Assembly (NCBI RefSeq): GCF_000731315.1
Contig: NZ_HG938354.1
Location: 372,001-436,000, forward strand
Source of the DNA: Neorhizobium galegae bv. orientalis str. HAMBI 540
Lineage (GTDB): Bacteria > Pseudomonadota > Alphaproteobacteria > Rhizobiales > Rhizobiaceae
DNA length: 64,000 nt
Reading direction: 5' to 3'
Below, piece by piece: positions 43,357 through 51,789 of this stretch. The notes beneath the pieces are model-generated. The model worked only from the letters and a program-made list of their open reading frames with translations. It had not been told where the DNA came from and made no database searches. Numbering within the stretch: position 1 is the first letter of the stretch; each line of letters starts with the position of its first letter. Made by a program: the position numbers and the translations under genes.

Positions 43357-44823
43357 ATGCGGTCAATTCTGGCGATCGACCAGGGCACAACGAATTCGAA
43401 GGCAATCCTCGTCAGCGAGCAGGGGCAGGTCATTTCCCGTGGCTCCGCTTCCGTCGGCATAGCGTATCCGCAGCCGGGTTGGGTAGAGCAGGATCCTAGG
43501 CGGATCTACGCGTCCGTCTGCGAGGCAGTTGAAGGGTGCCTGAAGGCGTCGCCGCCTTCTGCCATCGAAGCCGTCGCAATATCGAACCAGAGAGAATCGG
43601 TGACGGCTTGGGACGCTGCAACGGGAGAACCGCTGGGTCCTGTGATCAGTTGGCAATGCAGGCGGACCGCCTCAGACTGCCGGCGGCTGATCGGGGAGGG
43701 GCGCCTCGAGCAGGTCCAGGCGTTGACCGGCCTTCCACTTGATCCCATGTTTCCGGGTTTTAAGCTCCGCTGGCTTCTTGATCGTGCACCGCCCGGACGT
43801 GTAGTCCGACTTGGCACCGTGGACAGCTGGCTTATTCACTGCCTGACTGGTGGCCGCAAGCACATCTGCGACGCCTCGAATGCAGCAAGAAGCCAGATGT
43901 TCGACCTTGGGCGGCAAAATTGGAGTGAAGAACTTGGTGACGTCTTCGGCGTTGACATCGCGCTGCTTCCTCAGGTGCTCGACAGCTCGGACGATTTTGG
44001 TGTCACGCAAGGGCTTATGGGTGTTCCTGACGGCACACCCATCAGGGCAGCGATAGGAGACAGCCACGCGGCATTGTTCGGTCACGGCGCGTTCGAGCCG
44101 GGCGATGGAAAAGTGACCTTTGGAACAGGATCGTCGGTGATGACGACGCTTCCCCGGTTCATTGCTCCGCGTAAAGGTATCACGACCACGGTTGCGTGGC
44201 GCATTGGTGGAAGACCGTCCTTTGCCTTCGAAGGCAACATTCTCGTCTCCGCTGCGAGTCTCCCCTGGATGGCGGCAATTCTCGGTCTTCCAGATGTCGC
44301 GGCTCTTGTCGAGCTGGCAGCGACGGCGGAGCCGAATGGCCCGGGTTTCGTTCCTGCGTTCGTGGGGCTCGGCGCGCCCCATTGGAACTCCGACGCCCGC
44401 GCACTTTTCTCGCAGATCAACTTCAGCACAACCCGCGCGCAGATGGCCCGATCGGTGACAGACTCGATCGCCTTGCAGGTCCACGACGTGGTCGCCGTGA
44501 TGCGTGAGCAGAGTGGTGGGGAGCTGGGCGCGCTTTATGTCGACGGCGGTCCGAGCCAGAACAGCTTCCTGATGCAGAGCGTGGCGAACCTCATCGAACA
44601 TCCGGTGATCCAGTGCGAGGCGCCGGAGGCTTCGGCCTTGGGCGCCGCCTACTTGGCGGGGCTTTCCCTTGGTCTTTGGTCAGACCTGGAGACGATTAGG
44701 CGCCTTCCCCGGAGCACGCGCGTCATCAGGCCGGACACAATCGACAGGCAACCGCTCTTGAATAACTGGAAAGACGCGATTGCACGCTCGACCTTGGCGC
44801 TTCCGCCGGATAAAGCTGAATAA
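43357..44823 (+). CDS. FGGY-family carbohydrate kinase (glycerol-kinase-like)
   Basis: ATP-dependent sugar kinase of 488 residues. The N-terminal phosphate-1 motif is SILAIDQGTTNSKA; the middle carries NQRESVTAWDAATGEPLGP, the catalytic aspartate is in AAIGDSHAALFGHG and phosphate-2 is in GKVTFGTGSSVM. The late FGGY signature is present as LYVDGGPSQNSFLMQSVAN. The sequence resembles glycerol kinase more than xylulokinase; this group includes kinases for glycerol, erythritol, erythrulose and apulose. It lies 62 bp after the split transketolase, so it probably makes the ketose phosphate the transketolase cuts. Its last codons and stop overlap the operator at 44817-44830. Confidence 0.92.
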   Translation: MRSILAIDQGTTNSKAILVSEQGQVISRGSASVGIAYPQPGWVEQDPRRIYASVCEAVEGCLKASPPSAIEAVAISNQRESVTAWDAATGEPLGPVISWQCRRTASDCRRLIGEGRLEQVQALTGLPLDPMFPGFKLRWLLDRAPPGRVVRLGTVDSWLIHCLTGGRKHICDASNAARSQMFDLGRQNWSEELGDVFGVDIALLPQVLDSSDDFGVTQGLMGVPDGTPIRAAIGDSHAALFGHGAFEPGDGKVTFGTGSSVMTTLPRFIAPRKGITTTVAWRIGGRPSFAFEGNILVSAASLPWMAAILGLPDVAALVELAATAEPNGPGFVPAFVGLGAPHWNSDARALFSQINFSTTRAQMARSVTDSIALQVHDVVAVMREQSGGELGALYVDGGPSQNSFLMQSVANLIEHPVIQCEAPEASALGAAYLAGLSLGLWSDLETIRRLPRSTRVIRPDTIDRQPLLNNWKDAIARSTLALPPDKAE

Positions 44824-44830
44824 AAATTCA
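44817..44830. promoter_or_regulatory. Predicted SorC-family operator 3
   Basis: TGAATAAAAATTCA, a perfect TGAAT-N4-ATTCA inverted repeat 15 bp before the SorC regulator start and overlapping the kinase stop. It is followed by ATGC, as at operator 1 (TTCATGC in both). Confidence 0.6.
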
Positions 44831-44845
44831 TGCTAGGATCCAACT

Positions 44846-45799
44846 ATGGCTCGCCTGAACGAACTCCGCCTCATTTCAAGGGTCGCGCAGATGTACCACA
44901 TCGAGGGGCGGCGGCAGGCCGAGATCGCTCACCACCTTCGCCTTTCCCAGGCGACGGTGTCCCGCATGCTCAAGCGCGCGGAAAGCGAGGACATTGTCCG
45001 GACGAGTGTCATACCGCCCGTTGGGACATATATAGAGATCGAGGCGAGTCTCCGTGAAAAATTCAACCTTCCCGAGGCCGTCGTCGTCGAATGCACGGAA
45101 GATCGGGACGGTGCGATCATGGCTCGGATCGGCGAAGCGGCCGCGCATCTTCTCGAGGTGACGCTTGCTCCCGGAGAGATAATCGGCGTGTCGAGCTGGA
45201 GCCAGACCATCTTCAAGATGGTGGAAAATATCCACCCCCAGAAGAGCGCCCAGGCGAAGTATGTCGTGCAGACGCTGGGCGGCATGGGTGATCCTTCGGT
45301 GCAGACCCATGCGACTCAGCTCACCACGCGGCTGGCCAGATTGACGGGGGCGGAGCCGAAGCTCCTTCCAGTGCAGGGTGTGACCACCTCCCGAGAGGCA
45401 AAGCTGCTGATGCAGTCCGATCCTTTCGTTCGCGAGACCCTTGATTTGTTCAGCAGCATCACGCTGGCCATCGTCGGGATCGGAGCAGTGGAACCGTCGG
45501 AACTGCTTGCCCGTTCCGGGAACATCTTCTCCACCCGTGAGCTAGCAGACTTGGCTGAGGCGGGCGCCGTCGGCGACATTTCCCTCCGCTTTTTCAACAA
45601 GGACGGGAAGGCGGTCAAGACTCCCTTGGACGAGCGCGTTATCGGGCTTCCTCTCGAGGATTTGGAGCGAGTGGATCGGGTCATCGCTCTTGCGGGAGGC
45701 TCCAAGAAAACGGCGGCCATCGCGGGCGCGTTGCGGGTCGGAGTGATAGATATGCTGGTGACTGACAAGTTCACCGCCGAGCGTCTGATTGCGCTGTAG
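44846..45799 (+). CDS. SorC-family sugar-binding transcriptional regulator
   Basis: Tetramer-forming regulator of 317 residues. The N-terminal helix-turn-helix is QMYHIEGRRQAEIAHHLRLS with QATVSRMLKRAE as recognition helix. The C-terminal sugar-phosphate isomerase-like effector domain has GVSSWSQTIFKMVENI, VQTLGGMGDPSVQTHA and the late GDISLRFFNKDGK. AGGA lies 7 bp before the ATG. It closes the rightward arm of the polyol cluster. Regulators of this family respond to phosphorylated sugars, so the product of the neighbouring kinase is the likely inducer. Three TGAAT-N4-ATTCA-like sites in the cluster are the operator candidates. Confidence 0.93.
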   Translation: MARLNELRLISRVAQMYHIEGRRQAEIAHHLRLSQATVSRMLKRAESEDIVRTSVIPPVGTYIEIEASLREKFNLPEAVVVECTEDRDGAIMARIGEAAAHLLEVTLAPGEIIGVSSWSQTIFKMVENIHPQKSAQAKYVVQTLGGMGDPSVQTHATQLTTRLARLTGAEPKLLPVQGVTTSREAKLLMQSDPFVRETLDLFSSITLAIVGIGAVEPSELLARSGNIFSTRELADLAEAGAVGDISLRFFNKDGKAVKTPLDERVIGLPLEDLERVDRVIALAGGSKKTAAIAGALRVGVIDMLVTDKFTAERLIAL

Positions 45800-46150
45800 T
45801 TACAGATGTCGCGTGCGAGGCGAGAGAGGAAGAACTCGCATTCCGCGGACTGGGAGTATGACACGAGGGCGACATCCCGAAGACTTATGCATAAGAAGTT
45901 TTTGCTCCCCAAGGTTGCATTTTCGGCTACCGGAGACAAATAGCGAACCTTACACCTTCTTTCTAACTTGGCTCGCGATAGGTCGGCCAGTCTCTGATGC
46001 AAGGCGAGGACGGTAGATGTGCACCATGTCCAGGGTAAGAGCACGGCTGTTGGTTTCCACGCAGAACTGAGCCGGTTAGGCGCATAATTTCCATTGAGAA
46101 TTGAGCCATGTGAACCTTCCCCCAACGCGGAGAGCGACGGGGGCAACGGA
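45800..46150. other. Intergenic region holding the left end of an IS21-type remnant
   Basis: No gene. The right part contains two copies of the IS21-like end repeat, GAACTGAGCC (46064-46073) and GAATTGAGCC (46098-46107), 34 bp apart and flanking GGCGCATAATTTCC. The left part (45800-46050) shows nothing recognisable. Confidence 0.55.
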
Positions 46151-46500
46151 GTGATCCACATGGGACTTTTAAACATCATCCGTCGGATGGCGCTGCGCGA
46201 GAAGCAGTCGATCCGCGAGATCAGCCGGCGCACTGGGCTGTCACGCAACACGATCGCGAAGTATTTGAGTGCCGGTACGATCGAGCCGACGTTCACGGTA
46301 CCGGAACGACCGAGCAAGCTTGATCCTTTTGCCGCCAAACTTGCTGGCTGGCTGAAGACCGAGGCCGGAAGGTCTCGCGCAAGCAGCGCCGAACACTGAA
46401 GCAGCTTCATGCCGATCTGGTGGTTCTCGGCTTTACCGGCTCCTATGGACGGGTCGCCGCGTTCGCCCGTGAGTGGCGAGCTCAGTTCCGCGTGGAAACC
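46064..46500 (+). mobile_element. Truncated IS21-family insertion element
   Basis: Left-end repeats (46064-46073, 46098-46107) followed by the 5' part of an istA gene. The rest of istA, istB and the right end are missing, so the element is dead. Its right limit is approximate: coding similarity fades near 46490-46500. Confidence 0.75.
46151..46500 (+). pseudogene. istA: IS21 istA transposase fragment, frameshifted
   Basis: GTG at 46151 begins the typical IstA N-terminus (IHMGLLNIIRRMALREKQSI), with the helix-turn-helix REISRRTGLSRNTIAKYL. Near 46365 a frameshift moves coding into another frame, where KQRRTLKQLHADLVVLGFTG and SYGRVAAFAREWRA continue the IstA sequence. It then breaks off, leaving about 115 of some 500 residues. 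No transposition activity is possible. It sits just upstream of the GntR promoter at 46564. Confidence 0.82.
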
Positions 46501-46563
46501 AACAGTCTGAGCATAAAAAGCTTCCTCCGGGTTCCTCAAATCGTATCGACATAGATCTGAAGT

Positions 46564-46575
46564 CTGGTATATCAG
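46564..46575. promoter_or_regulatory. Predicted GntR/FCD operator, sugar-acid operon
   Basis: CTGGTATATCAG, a 12-bp palindrome with one mismatched pair, 41 bp before the GntR start. It has the TGGTATACCA-like form of FadR-subfamily operators. Confidence 0.5.
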
Positions 46576-46616
46576 GCCCTGCACTCTCACTGCCTCGTCA
46601 ACGGATTTCGCGAAAA

Positions 46617-47336
46617 ATGATTCCTGAGCCCACTGGAAGCCCACGGTCCGACGCGTTTGCGAAGATCGACCCGAAATTTCAGATGACGGTGCGCGATCAC
46701 GTCCATCGCACCTTGCGGGCCGCCATCCTCGCGGGGCGGTTCGCGACGGGGCAGAAGGTCAACGAGCGCAGCCTCGCCGAACAATTCGGCGTCAGCACCA
46801 CGCCGATCAAGGAAGCGCTGCGGCAACTCGAGACGGAGGGCCTGGTCGAGGCTCTGCCCCGGCGCGGCGTGATCATCCGGTTCGATATGGGTTGGGCGGA
46901 GGAGATGATTCTTGCCCGCGCGGCGCTTGAATCGATGATTGCGCACCTGGCCGCCAAGCGCATCGGCAAGCCTGCCGGCGCCGAGCTGACGGCAATAGCC
47001 GACCTGATGGCCAAGGCGACCACCTCGGCGGATGCGGACAGCCTCGTTTCCCTCAACGAGCAATTCCACGAACACATTCACCGCAGTTCCCGCTGCGGTT
47101 ATCTGGCGAAACTGATCGAGCGGCAGCAATTTTATGACGCCAGCATCCGCCGCGTCATCCACATGGATCCCGCCGAGCGTCAGAAGGCGCTTGAAGAACA
47201 CATCGCCATCGCCAAGGCTATCGTCACCGGTGATGCGGATCTCGCCGAGCGGCAGATGCGCAACCACGTCGTGCGCTCCGGCGAAACCTATTTGAACATC
47301 GTTTTCGGCAGCAAAAAGGATATCGGACGTGAATGA
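46617..47336 (+). CDS. GntR-family transcriptional regulator, FCD type
   Basis: Repressor of 239 residues. The winged helix is RAAILAGRFATGQKVNERSL, FGVSTTPIKEALRQLETEGL, with wing ALPRRGVIIRF; the FCD domain follows with NEQFHEHIHRSSR carrying metal-site histidines. The frame is open to 46473, but that part belongs to the IS remnant; the ATG at 46617 is chosen although its ribosome-binding site is weak, and 46683 is an alternative. The stop overlaps the aldolase start by 8 bp, so it heads a three-gene operon. It probably senses the sugar acid degraded by the next two enzymes. Confidence 0.9.
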   Translation: MIPEPTGSPRSDAFAKIDPKFQMTVRDHVHRTLRAAILAGRFATGQKVNERSLAEQFGVSTTPIKEALRQLETEGLVEALPRRGVIIRFDMGWAEEMILARAALESMIAHLAAKRIGKPAGAELTAIADLMAKATTSADADSLVSLNEQFHEHIHRSSRCGYLAKLIERQQFYDASIRRVIHMDPAERQKALEEHIAIAKAIVTGDADLAERQMRNHVVRSGETYLNIVFGSKKDIGRE

Positions 47337-48249
47337 CAGGCTTCAGACTGTAAGAAAGGCGCTGACCGGTATTTCCGGTGTTCCGGTGACGCCTTACCGG
47401 CAAGACGGGACTGTCGACGTCGAAAAGCTGGGCGCGCTGATCAGGCGCCTGGCGGTTGCCAGGGTTCACAACCTGATGGCGGCCGGCAATACCGGCGAGT
47501 TCTTCACGCTCACCATGGACGAAGTCCGCACGGTGCATGCCGCCACGATCAAGGCCGCCGAGGGCAAGTCGCTGGTCAGCGCCGCCGTCGGTCGCTCGCT
47601 GACCGAAGCAAAGGCGCTTGCCAAGGACGCGATTGCCGAAGGTGCGGATGCGATCATGGGCCATCATCCCATGGACCCGTTTGCCGGGCCGTCCTATCAG
47701 GCTGGCTATTTCCTGGAACTGGCGGAGTTCTGCACCGTACCGGTTATCGCCTATGTGCGCAGCGACGGCTTTTCGGTCGAGGATTTTCGCAAACTCGCCC
47801 TGCATCCGAACATTGCCGGCATCAAGTTCGCGTCGTCGAACCTGATGCTGCTGGCGGAAGTCATTCGAGCCACCCGCGACGCTCCCGCGATCTGGGTCTG
47901 CGGTCTGGCGGAAGGCTGGGCGCCGGCATTCTACGCCATGGGCGCCAAGGGCTTCACCTCGGGTCTCGTCAACGTATTCCCCGAGCGCTCGCACGCCATC
48001 CATCGGGCGCTGGAGGCGGGCAATTATGCGACGGCGCGCGAATTGATCGACGGCATTGCCGGCTTCGAAACGCTGCGCACGAAATACAACAACGGCGCCA
48101 ACGTGACGGTGGTGAAGGAAGCACTCGGCATGCTCGGCACCGATGTCGGTCCGGTGCGCATTCCGGGCGTCGTCGCTCTCAACGACGATGAGCGGCGGAT
48201 CCTGCGCGGCATTGTCGATCGCATCAAAACCGAAACGTTCGCCGCCTGA
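47329..48249 (+). CDS. DapA-superfamily aldolase/dehydratase (2-keto-3-deoxy sugar-acid type)
   Basis: Class I Schiff-base lyase of 306 residues. It shows AAGNTGEFFTLT (the GTGE-type loop), the catalytic tyrosine in VIAYVRSDG and the Schiff-base lysine in IAGIKFASSN. It shares the fold of dihydrodipicolinate synthase, but being between a sugar-acid regulator and an enolase-superfamily dehydratase it more likely cleaves or dehydrates a 2-keto-3-deoxy acid made by that dehydratase. GTG at 47329 has AAGGA upstream. The catalytic loop (YVRSDG) differs from classical DapA and KdgD, so the substrate is open. Confidence 0.88.
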   Translation: MNDRLQTVRKALTGISGVPVTPYRQDGTVDVEKLGALIRRLAVARVHNLMAAGNTGEFFTLTMDEVRTVHAATIKAAEGKSLVSAAVGRSLTEAKALAKDAIAEGADAIMGHHPMDPFAGPSYQAGYFLELAEFCTVPVIAYVRSDGFSVEDFRKLALHPNIAGIKFASSNLMLLAEVIRATRDAPAIWVCGLAEGWAPAFYAMGAKGFTSGLVNVFPERSHAIHRALEAGNYATARELIDGIAGFETLRTKYNNGANVTVVKEALGMLGTDVGPVRIPGVVALNDDERRILRGIVDRIKTETFAA

Positions 48250-48263
48250 GGAGGAAACAAAAG

Positions 48264-49403
48264 GTGCATATTACCGGAATAAAGACATACATGCAGCGCG
48301 TCGACGACCGTCCTCGCCTGCTGCTCAAGATCGAGACCAGCGAAGGCATTTCCGGCTGGGGCGAATGCTACAATCACGGCCCCGACTGGGCGCTTCCGCC
48401 GCTTCTCGATTACTTCTTCCACCAGATCGAGGGAGAAGACCCGCGCCGCGTGGAATTCCTCGTCCTCAAGCTCAACCAACAGTGCCGTTTTCCTCCAGGC
48501 GCGCTCGGCCTTGCCGCGATTTCTGCAATCGATCACGCATTGTGGGATATCGCCGGCAAGGCTGCGGGTCTGCCGGTCTACATGCTGCTCGGCGGCAATG
48601 TGCGTGACCGCGTCCGCGTCTATTGCGGCGTCTATACCGCGCCCGATCCGCAGGACGCGCTCGATCAGACGCTCAAGCTCCATGAAGACTACGGTTATAC
48701 CGCGTTCAAGCTGAGCCCCTATCGCCGCGATCTTCACAACAGCCGCTGGGGCGAACTGGTGAAGGAAACGGGCGACTATTTCGGCAAGATCCGCGAGATC
48801 ACCCCTTCGCATTTCGAATTCGCCTTCGATGCGCATGCGAAGATCTACGAACCTTACCAGGCCGTCCAGCTGGCGGCCGCGATCGCGCCCTATGATCCGC
48901 TTTTCTACGAAGAACCGATCCGGCCTGAACATATTCCCGCATGGACGGAATTGAAGTCGAAGGTAACGGTGCCGCTGGCAACCGGCGAATCTCTCTATAA
49001 CCGCTTCGAGTTCCTGGCGCTGCTTTCCGCCCGCGGCGCCGATATCATCCAGCCGGACATCTGCGTCGTCGGCGGCGTCAGCGAAATGCGCCGCATCGCG
49101 GCGATCGCGGAAGCCCACTATGTCACCGTTGCACCGCATAACCCGATGGGGCCGCTCGCAACCGCGGTGAACATCCACTTCTGCGCCGCCCAGCCGAATT
49201 TCAAGATCCTGGAGTTCAAGCCGCATGTGCATGCGCCCTGGGCGCTCGACCCGTATATGCCGGTGGACGGATATATGAACCTGCGCCCGGATCGCCCCGG
49301 CTGGGGTATCGAGATCGACGAAAAAGTCTTGGCCAAGGACGATTACATTCACTGGGAGCGCAAGATCACCCGCAAGCCGGACGGCTCGACCGCTTATCCA
49401 TAA
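48264..49403 (+). CDS. Enolase-superfamily sugar-acid dehydratase (galactonate dehydratase-like)
   Basis: Mg2+-dependent dehydratase of 379 residues. Metal ligands are the D of FAFDAHAK, the E of FYEEPI and the E of ATGESLYNRF; the base dyad is D in IIQPDICVVGG with H in APHNPMGP. The beta2 site reads AFKLSPY. These strands resemble D-galactonate dehydratase and its relatives. The product would be a 2-keto-3-deoxy acid, the natural substrate type for the DapA-like enzyme 14 bp upstream. GAGGAGGAAACAAAAG precedes the GTG start. It is convergent with uxuA. It is a different enzyme from the family member at 2173, with different active-site strands. Confidence 0.9.
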   Translation: MHITGIKTYMQRVDDRPRLLLKIETSEGISGWGECYNHGPDWALPPLLDYFFHQIEGEDPRRVEFLVLKLNQQCRFPPGALGLAAISAIDHALWDIAGKAAGLPVYMLLGGNVRDRVRVYCGVYTAPDPQDALDQTLKLHEDYGYTAFKLSPYRRDLHNSRWGELVKETGDYFGKIREITPSHFEFAFDAHAKIYEPYQAVQLAAAIAPYDPLFYEEPIRPEHIPAWTELKSKVTVPLATGESLYNRFEFLALLSARGADIIQPDICVVGGVSEMRRIAAIAEAHYVTVAPHNPMGPLATAVNIHFCAAQPNFKILEFKPHVHAPWALDPYMPVDGYMNLRPDRPGWGIEIDEKVLAKDDYIHWERKITRKPDGSTAYP

Positions 49404-49455
49404 AAACCGCCGGACATCGGCTGGAAACATGCGATGCCGAACCGGTGGCTCATGA

Positions 49456-50655
49456 TCATGCCTGCAAGCCGTAGCGGGCATGTGTCAGAGTTCTCTCGAT
49501 GCCGCGAAGTTCCGCCAGCCCCTTGAGACGTCCGATGGCGGGATAGCCCGGCTGAGCTCCGCGCGTCAGGTCGTCGAGGATTTCCTGCCCGTGATCCGGT
49601 CGCATGGGGATGCGGTGATCCTGGCGGCCTTCCTCGCGCCGACGGGCCTCTTCCGAAAGCAGCGCGGCGATCACCGCAACCATGTCGGTTCCGCCTTCCA
49701 GATGTTCGTCCTCGAAGAACGAGCAGGGGACCGTATCGGTGTCCCGTGTCACATTCCGCAGGTGCACGAAATGGATGCGGTCGGCAAAGCGTGAGGCGAT
49801 CAAGGACAGATCGTTATCGGGCCTGGCGCCAAGCGAGCCGGTGCAGAGCGTTACGCCATTGGCGCGCGCGCCGACCTGATCCAGCATATGTGCGTAATCG
49901 GCCTCGGTCGACAGGATGCGCGGAAGGCCGAGCAGCGGCCAGGGCGGATCGTCGCCGTGAGCGCAGATGTTGATGCCGACCTCTTCCGCCACGGGCGTGA
50001 CTTCAGTTAAAAAGTCGACGAGGTTCTGCTGCAGCCGTTCCCGGTTGATACCCTGGTAGGAGCGAAGCTTTTCCAGCAGCTGGTCGAGCGTATAGCCGTC
50101 CGCCGAGCCCGGCAGCCCCGCCCCGATATTCTTGCCCAAGGCTGCGATCTTCGCATCCGCCATCTCGGAAAACCGCTCTGCAGCACCCTGCTGCAGCCAT
50201 TCCGGGTAATCGCGGCAGGCCTCGGGGCGTTTGAGGATATGGATATCGAAGGCGGCAAAATCCGTCAGGTCGAACCGCATGGCCTTGGCGCCATGGCGGG
50301 TGTCCCAGCGCAGGTCCGTGCGTGTCCAATCGAGGATCGGCATGAAATTGTAACAGACCGTGCGGATGCCGGAGGCCGACAGACGCCGCAGCGTTTCCTG
50401 CCAGTTGGCGATATGGCGTTTCCAGTCGCCGGTCTGCGTCTTGATGTCTTCGGAAACCGGAATACTCTCTACGACATCCCACACCAGGCCACCGGCCTTG
50501 ATCTCCTCGTGTCGCCTGGAAATCTCGTCGACCGGCCAGACCTCGCCGGTCGCAATGTGGTGGAGCGCCGAAACGATGCCTTCCGCGCCGGCCTGCGCCG
50601 CGTCTCTTACGCTCACTTTGTCGACCGGGCCGAACCAGCGCCACGTATGTCTCAT
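49456..50655 (-). CDS. uxuA: D-mannonate dehydratase
   Basis: Dehydrates D-mannonate to 2-keto-3-deoxy-D-gluconate in hexuronate degradation; 399 residues, family-typical. It starts MRHTWRWFGPVDKVS and holds GIRTVCYNFMPILDWTRTDL, the metal-binding CAHGDDPPWPLLGLPR, FCTGSLGA-like LCTGSLGARPDND and IHFVHLRNV, plus HGQEILDD near the end; these match UxuA. The ATG at 50655 has AAGGACGAGA upstream; the upstream extension overlaps the dehydrogenase gene. It is the last gene of the GntR-TRAP-dehydrogenase operon. No UxuB (fructuronate reductase) or UxuC gene is in the window. Confidence 0.96.
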   Translation of the reverse strand: MRHTWRWFGPVDKVSVRDAAQAGAEGIVSALHHIATGEVWPVDEISRRHEEIKAGGLVWDVVESIPVSEDIKTQTGDWKRHIANWQETLRRLSASGIRTVCYNFMPILDWTRTDLRWDTRHGAKAMRFDLTDFAAFDIHILKRPEACRDYPEWLQQGAAERFSEMADAKIAALGKNIGAGLPGSADGYTLDQLLEKLRSYQGINRERLQQNLVDFLTEVTPVAEEVGINICAHGDDPPWPLLGLPRILSTEADYAHMLDQVGARANGVTLCTGSLGARPDNDLSLIASRFADRIHFVHLRNVTRDTDTVPCSFFEDEHLEGGTDMVAVIAALLSEEARRREEGRQDHRIPMRPDHGQEILDDLTRGAQPGYPAIGRLKGLAELRGIERTLTHARYGLQA

Positions 50656-50665
50656 GTCTCGTCCT

Positions 50666-51721
50666 TCACGCTTTGTCAGTTTGTTTAAATGTGATCTGCA
50701 CCTTGCAGGCCCTGGAACGGTCCTCGGCCTGCTCGAAAGCGGCGGTCGCCGCATCAAGCGGGAAACTGTGCGAGATGATCGGCCGCACGTCGATGCGCCG
50801 CGTGGCGATCAGATCGACCGCCTCGGCAAATTCCGCGTGGAAACGCTGCGAGCCGCGCCAGACGATCTCCTTGCCGACCAGCGCGTTGAGCGGGATGGTC
50901 ATGTCACCGGTTACGCCGACCTGGACGAGGGTTCCGCGCGGCTTGATCGCGGCAAACGCCGAGCGCAGGGCCGGCCCCGAGGCCGAGCATTCGAACACCA
51001 CGTCAAAGCTGCCCTTGTTCTCCTGGAAGGGGAGAAGCCCGTCCGGATTGGAGGCCACGTTGATCGTCTTGGTCGCTCCCATGGACGGCGCCCGCGACAG
51101 GGCCGCGTCGGCCAGATCCGTCACCACGATCCTGGCGGCGCCCGCGTGCCGGGCTGCGGCAACCGTCAGAAGCCCGATCGGACCTGCCCCCGTGACCAGC
51201 ACGTTGCGACCCGACAGGTCTCCGGCCTGGGCGACGGCATGCAGGCACACCGCAAGCGGCTCCGCACAGGCAGCCTCGCCCGGGGACACGTCACGTCCCA
51301 CCGGATGGCACTGGATGGCCGGGACGACCAGCCTTTCACGGAACATGCCGTTTTCGTGCGGCAGGCGCATGGCCGAGCCCATGAAACGCATGTCGAGGCA
51401 ATGGATCGGCTGGCCGGTCCGGCAGTATTGGCAATGGCCGCAGGGCTGCGACGGATTGACTGCCACCAGTTGCCCGAGCTCGAGCCCGGAAACCCCTTCG
51501 CCCAAGGCTTCGATGAAGCCGGAAGCCTCGTGGCCGGCGATGATGGGTTCGCGAACCCGCACCGGCCCAAAGCCGCCATCCTGGTAATAATGCAGGTCCG
51601 AGCCGCAGATGCCGCCCGCCGCCATGGCCAGCAGCACCTCGCCCGGGCCGGGCGTGCGGTAATCAAGATCTTCGATCCTGATGTCACGGATACCGTGGAG
51701 ACGAGCGACGCGCGTCTTCAT
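50666..51721 (-). CDS. Zinc-dependent alcohol dehydrogenase (L-idonate/L-gulonate 5-dehydrogenase-like)
   Basis: Medium-chain dehydrogenase of 351 residues. Catalytic zinc ligands are in GGICGSDLHYY and AGHEASG; the structural zinc cysteines are CGHCQYCRTGQPIHC; the NAD-binding motif is TGAGPIGLLTVAAA. It resembles L-idonate 5-dehydrogenase and the RspB-type L-gulonate 5-dehydrogenases. It lies 10 bp before uxuA, so oxidation of L-gulonate to D-fructuronate (or a similar uronate step) that feeds mannonate is a reasonable reading. Sorbitol- or galactitol-type substrates are alternatives. Confidence 0.88.
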   Translation of the reverse strand: MKTRVARLHGIRDIRIEDLDYRTPGPGEVLLAMAAGGICGSDLHYYQDGGFGPVRVREPIIAGHEASGFIEALGEGVSGLELGQLVAVNPSQPCGHCQYCRTGQPIHCLDMRFMGSAMRLPHENGMFRERLVVPAIQCHPVGRDVSPGEAACAEPLAVCLHAVAQAGDLSGRNVLVTGAGPIGLLTVAAARHAGAARIVVTDLADAALSRAPSMGATKTINVASNPDGLLPFQENKGSFDVVFECSASGPALRSAFAAIKPRGTLVQVGVTGDMTIPLNALVGKEIVWRGSQRFHAEFAEAVDLIATRRIDVRPIISHSFPLDAATAAFEQAEDRSRACKVQITFKQTDKA

Positions 51722-51789
51722 GCTTGGATGCCTTTCTCTATCGGAGAGATCGTGCCCCGTACGCTTCAGAAGCAGTACGGGACCGGGTT

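Noticed and set aside
49404..49455. Possible terminator between the dehydratase gene and uxuA
   Set aside because: Only an imperfect, poorly paired repeat was found in the 52-bp convergent gap.
48024..49481. 485-codon leftward open frame
   Set aside because: Antisense to the galactonate dehydratase-like gene; translation rich in R, D and H without family motifs.
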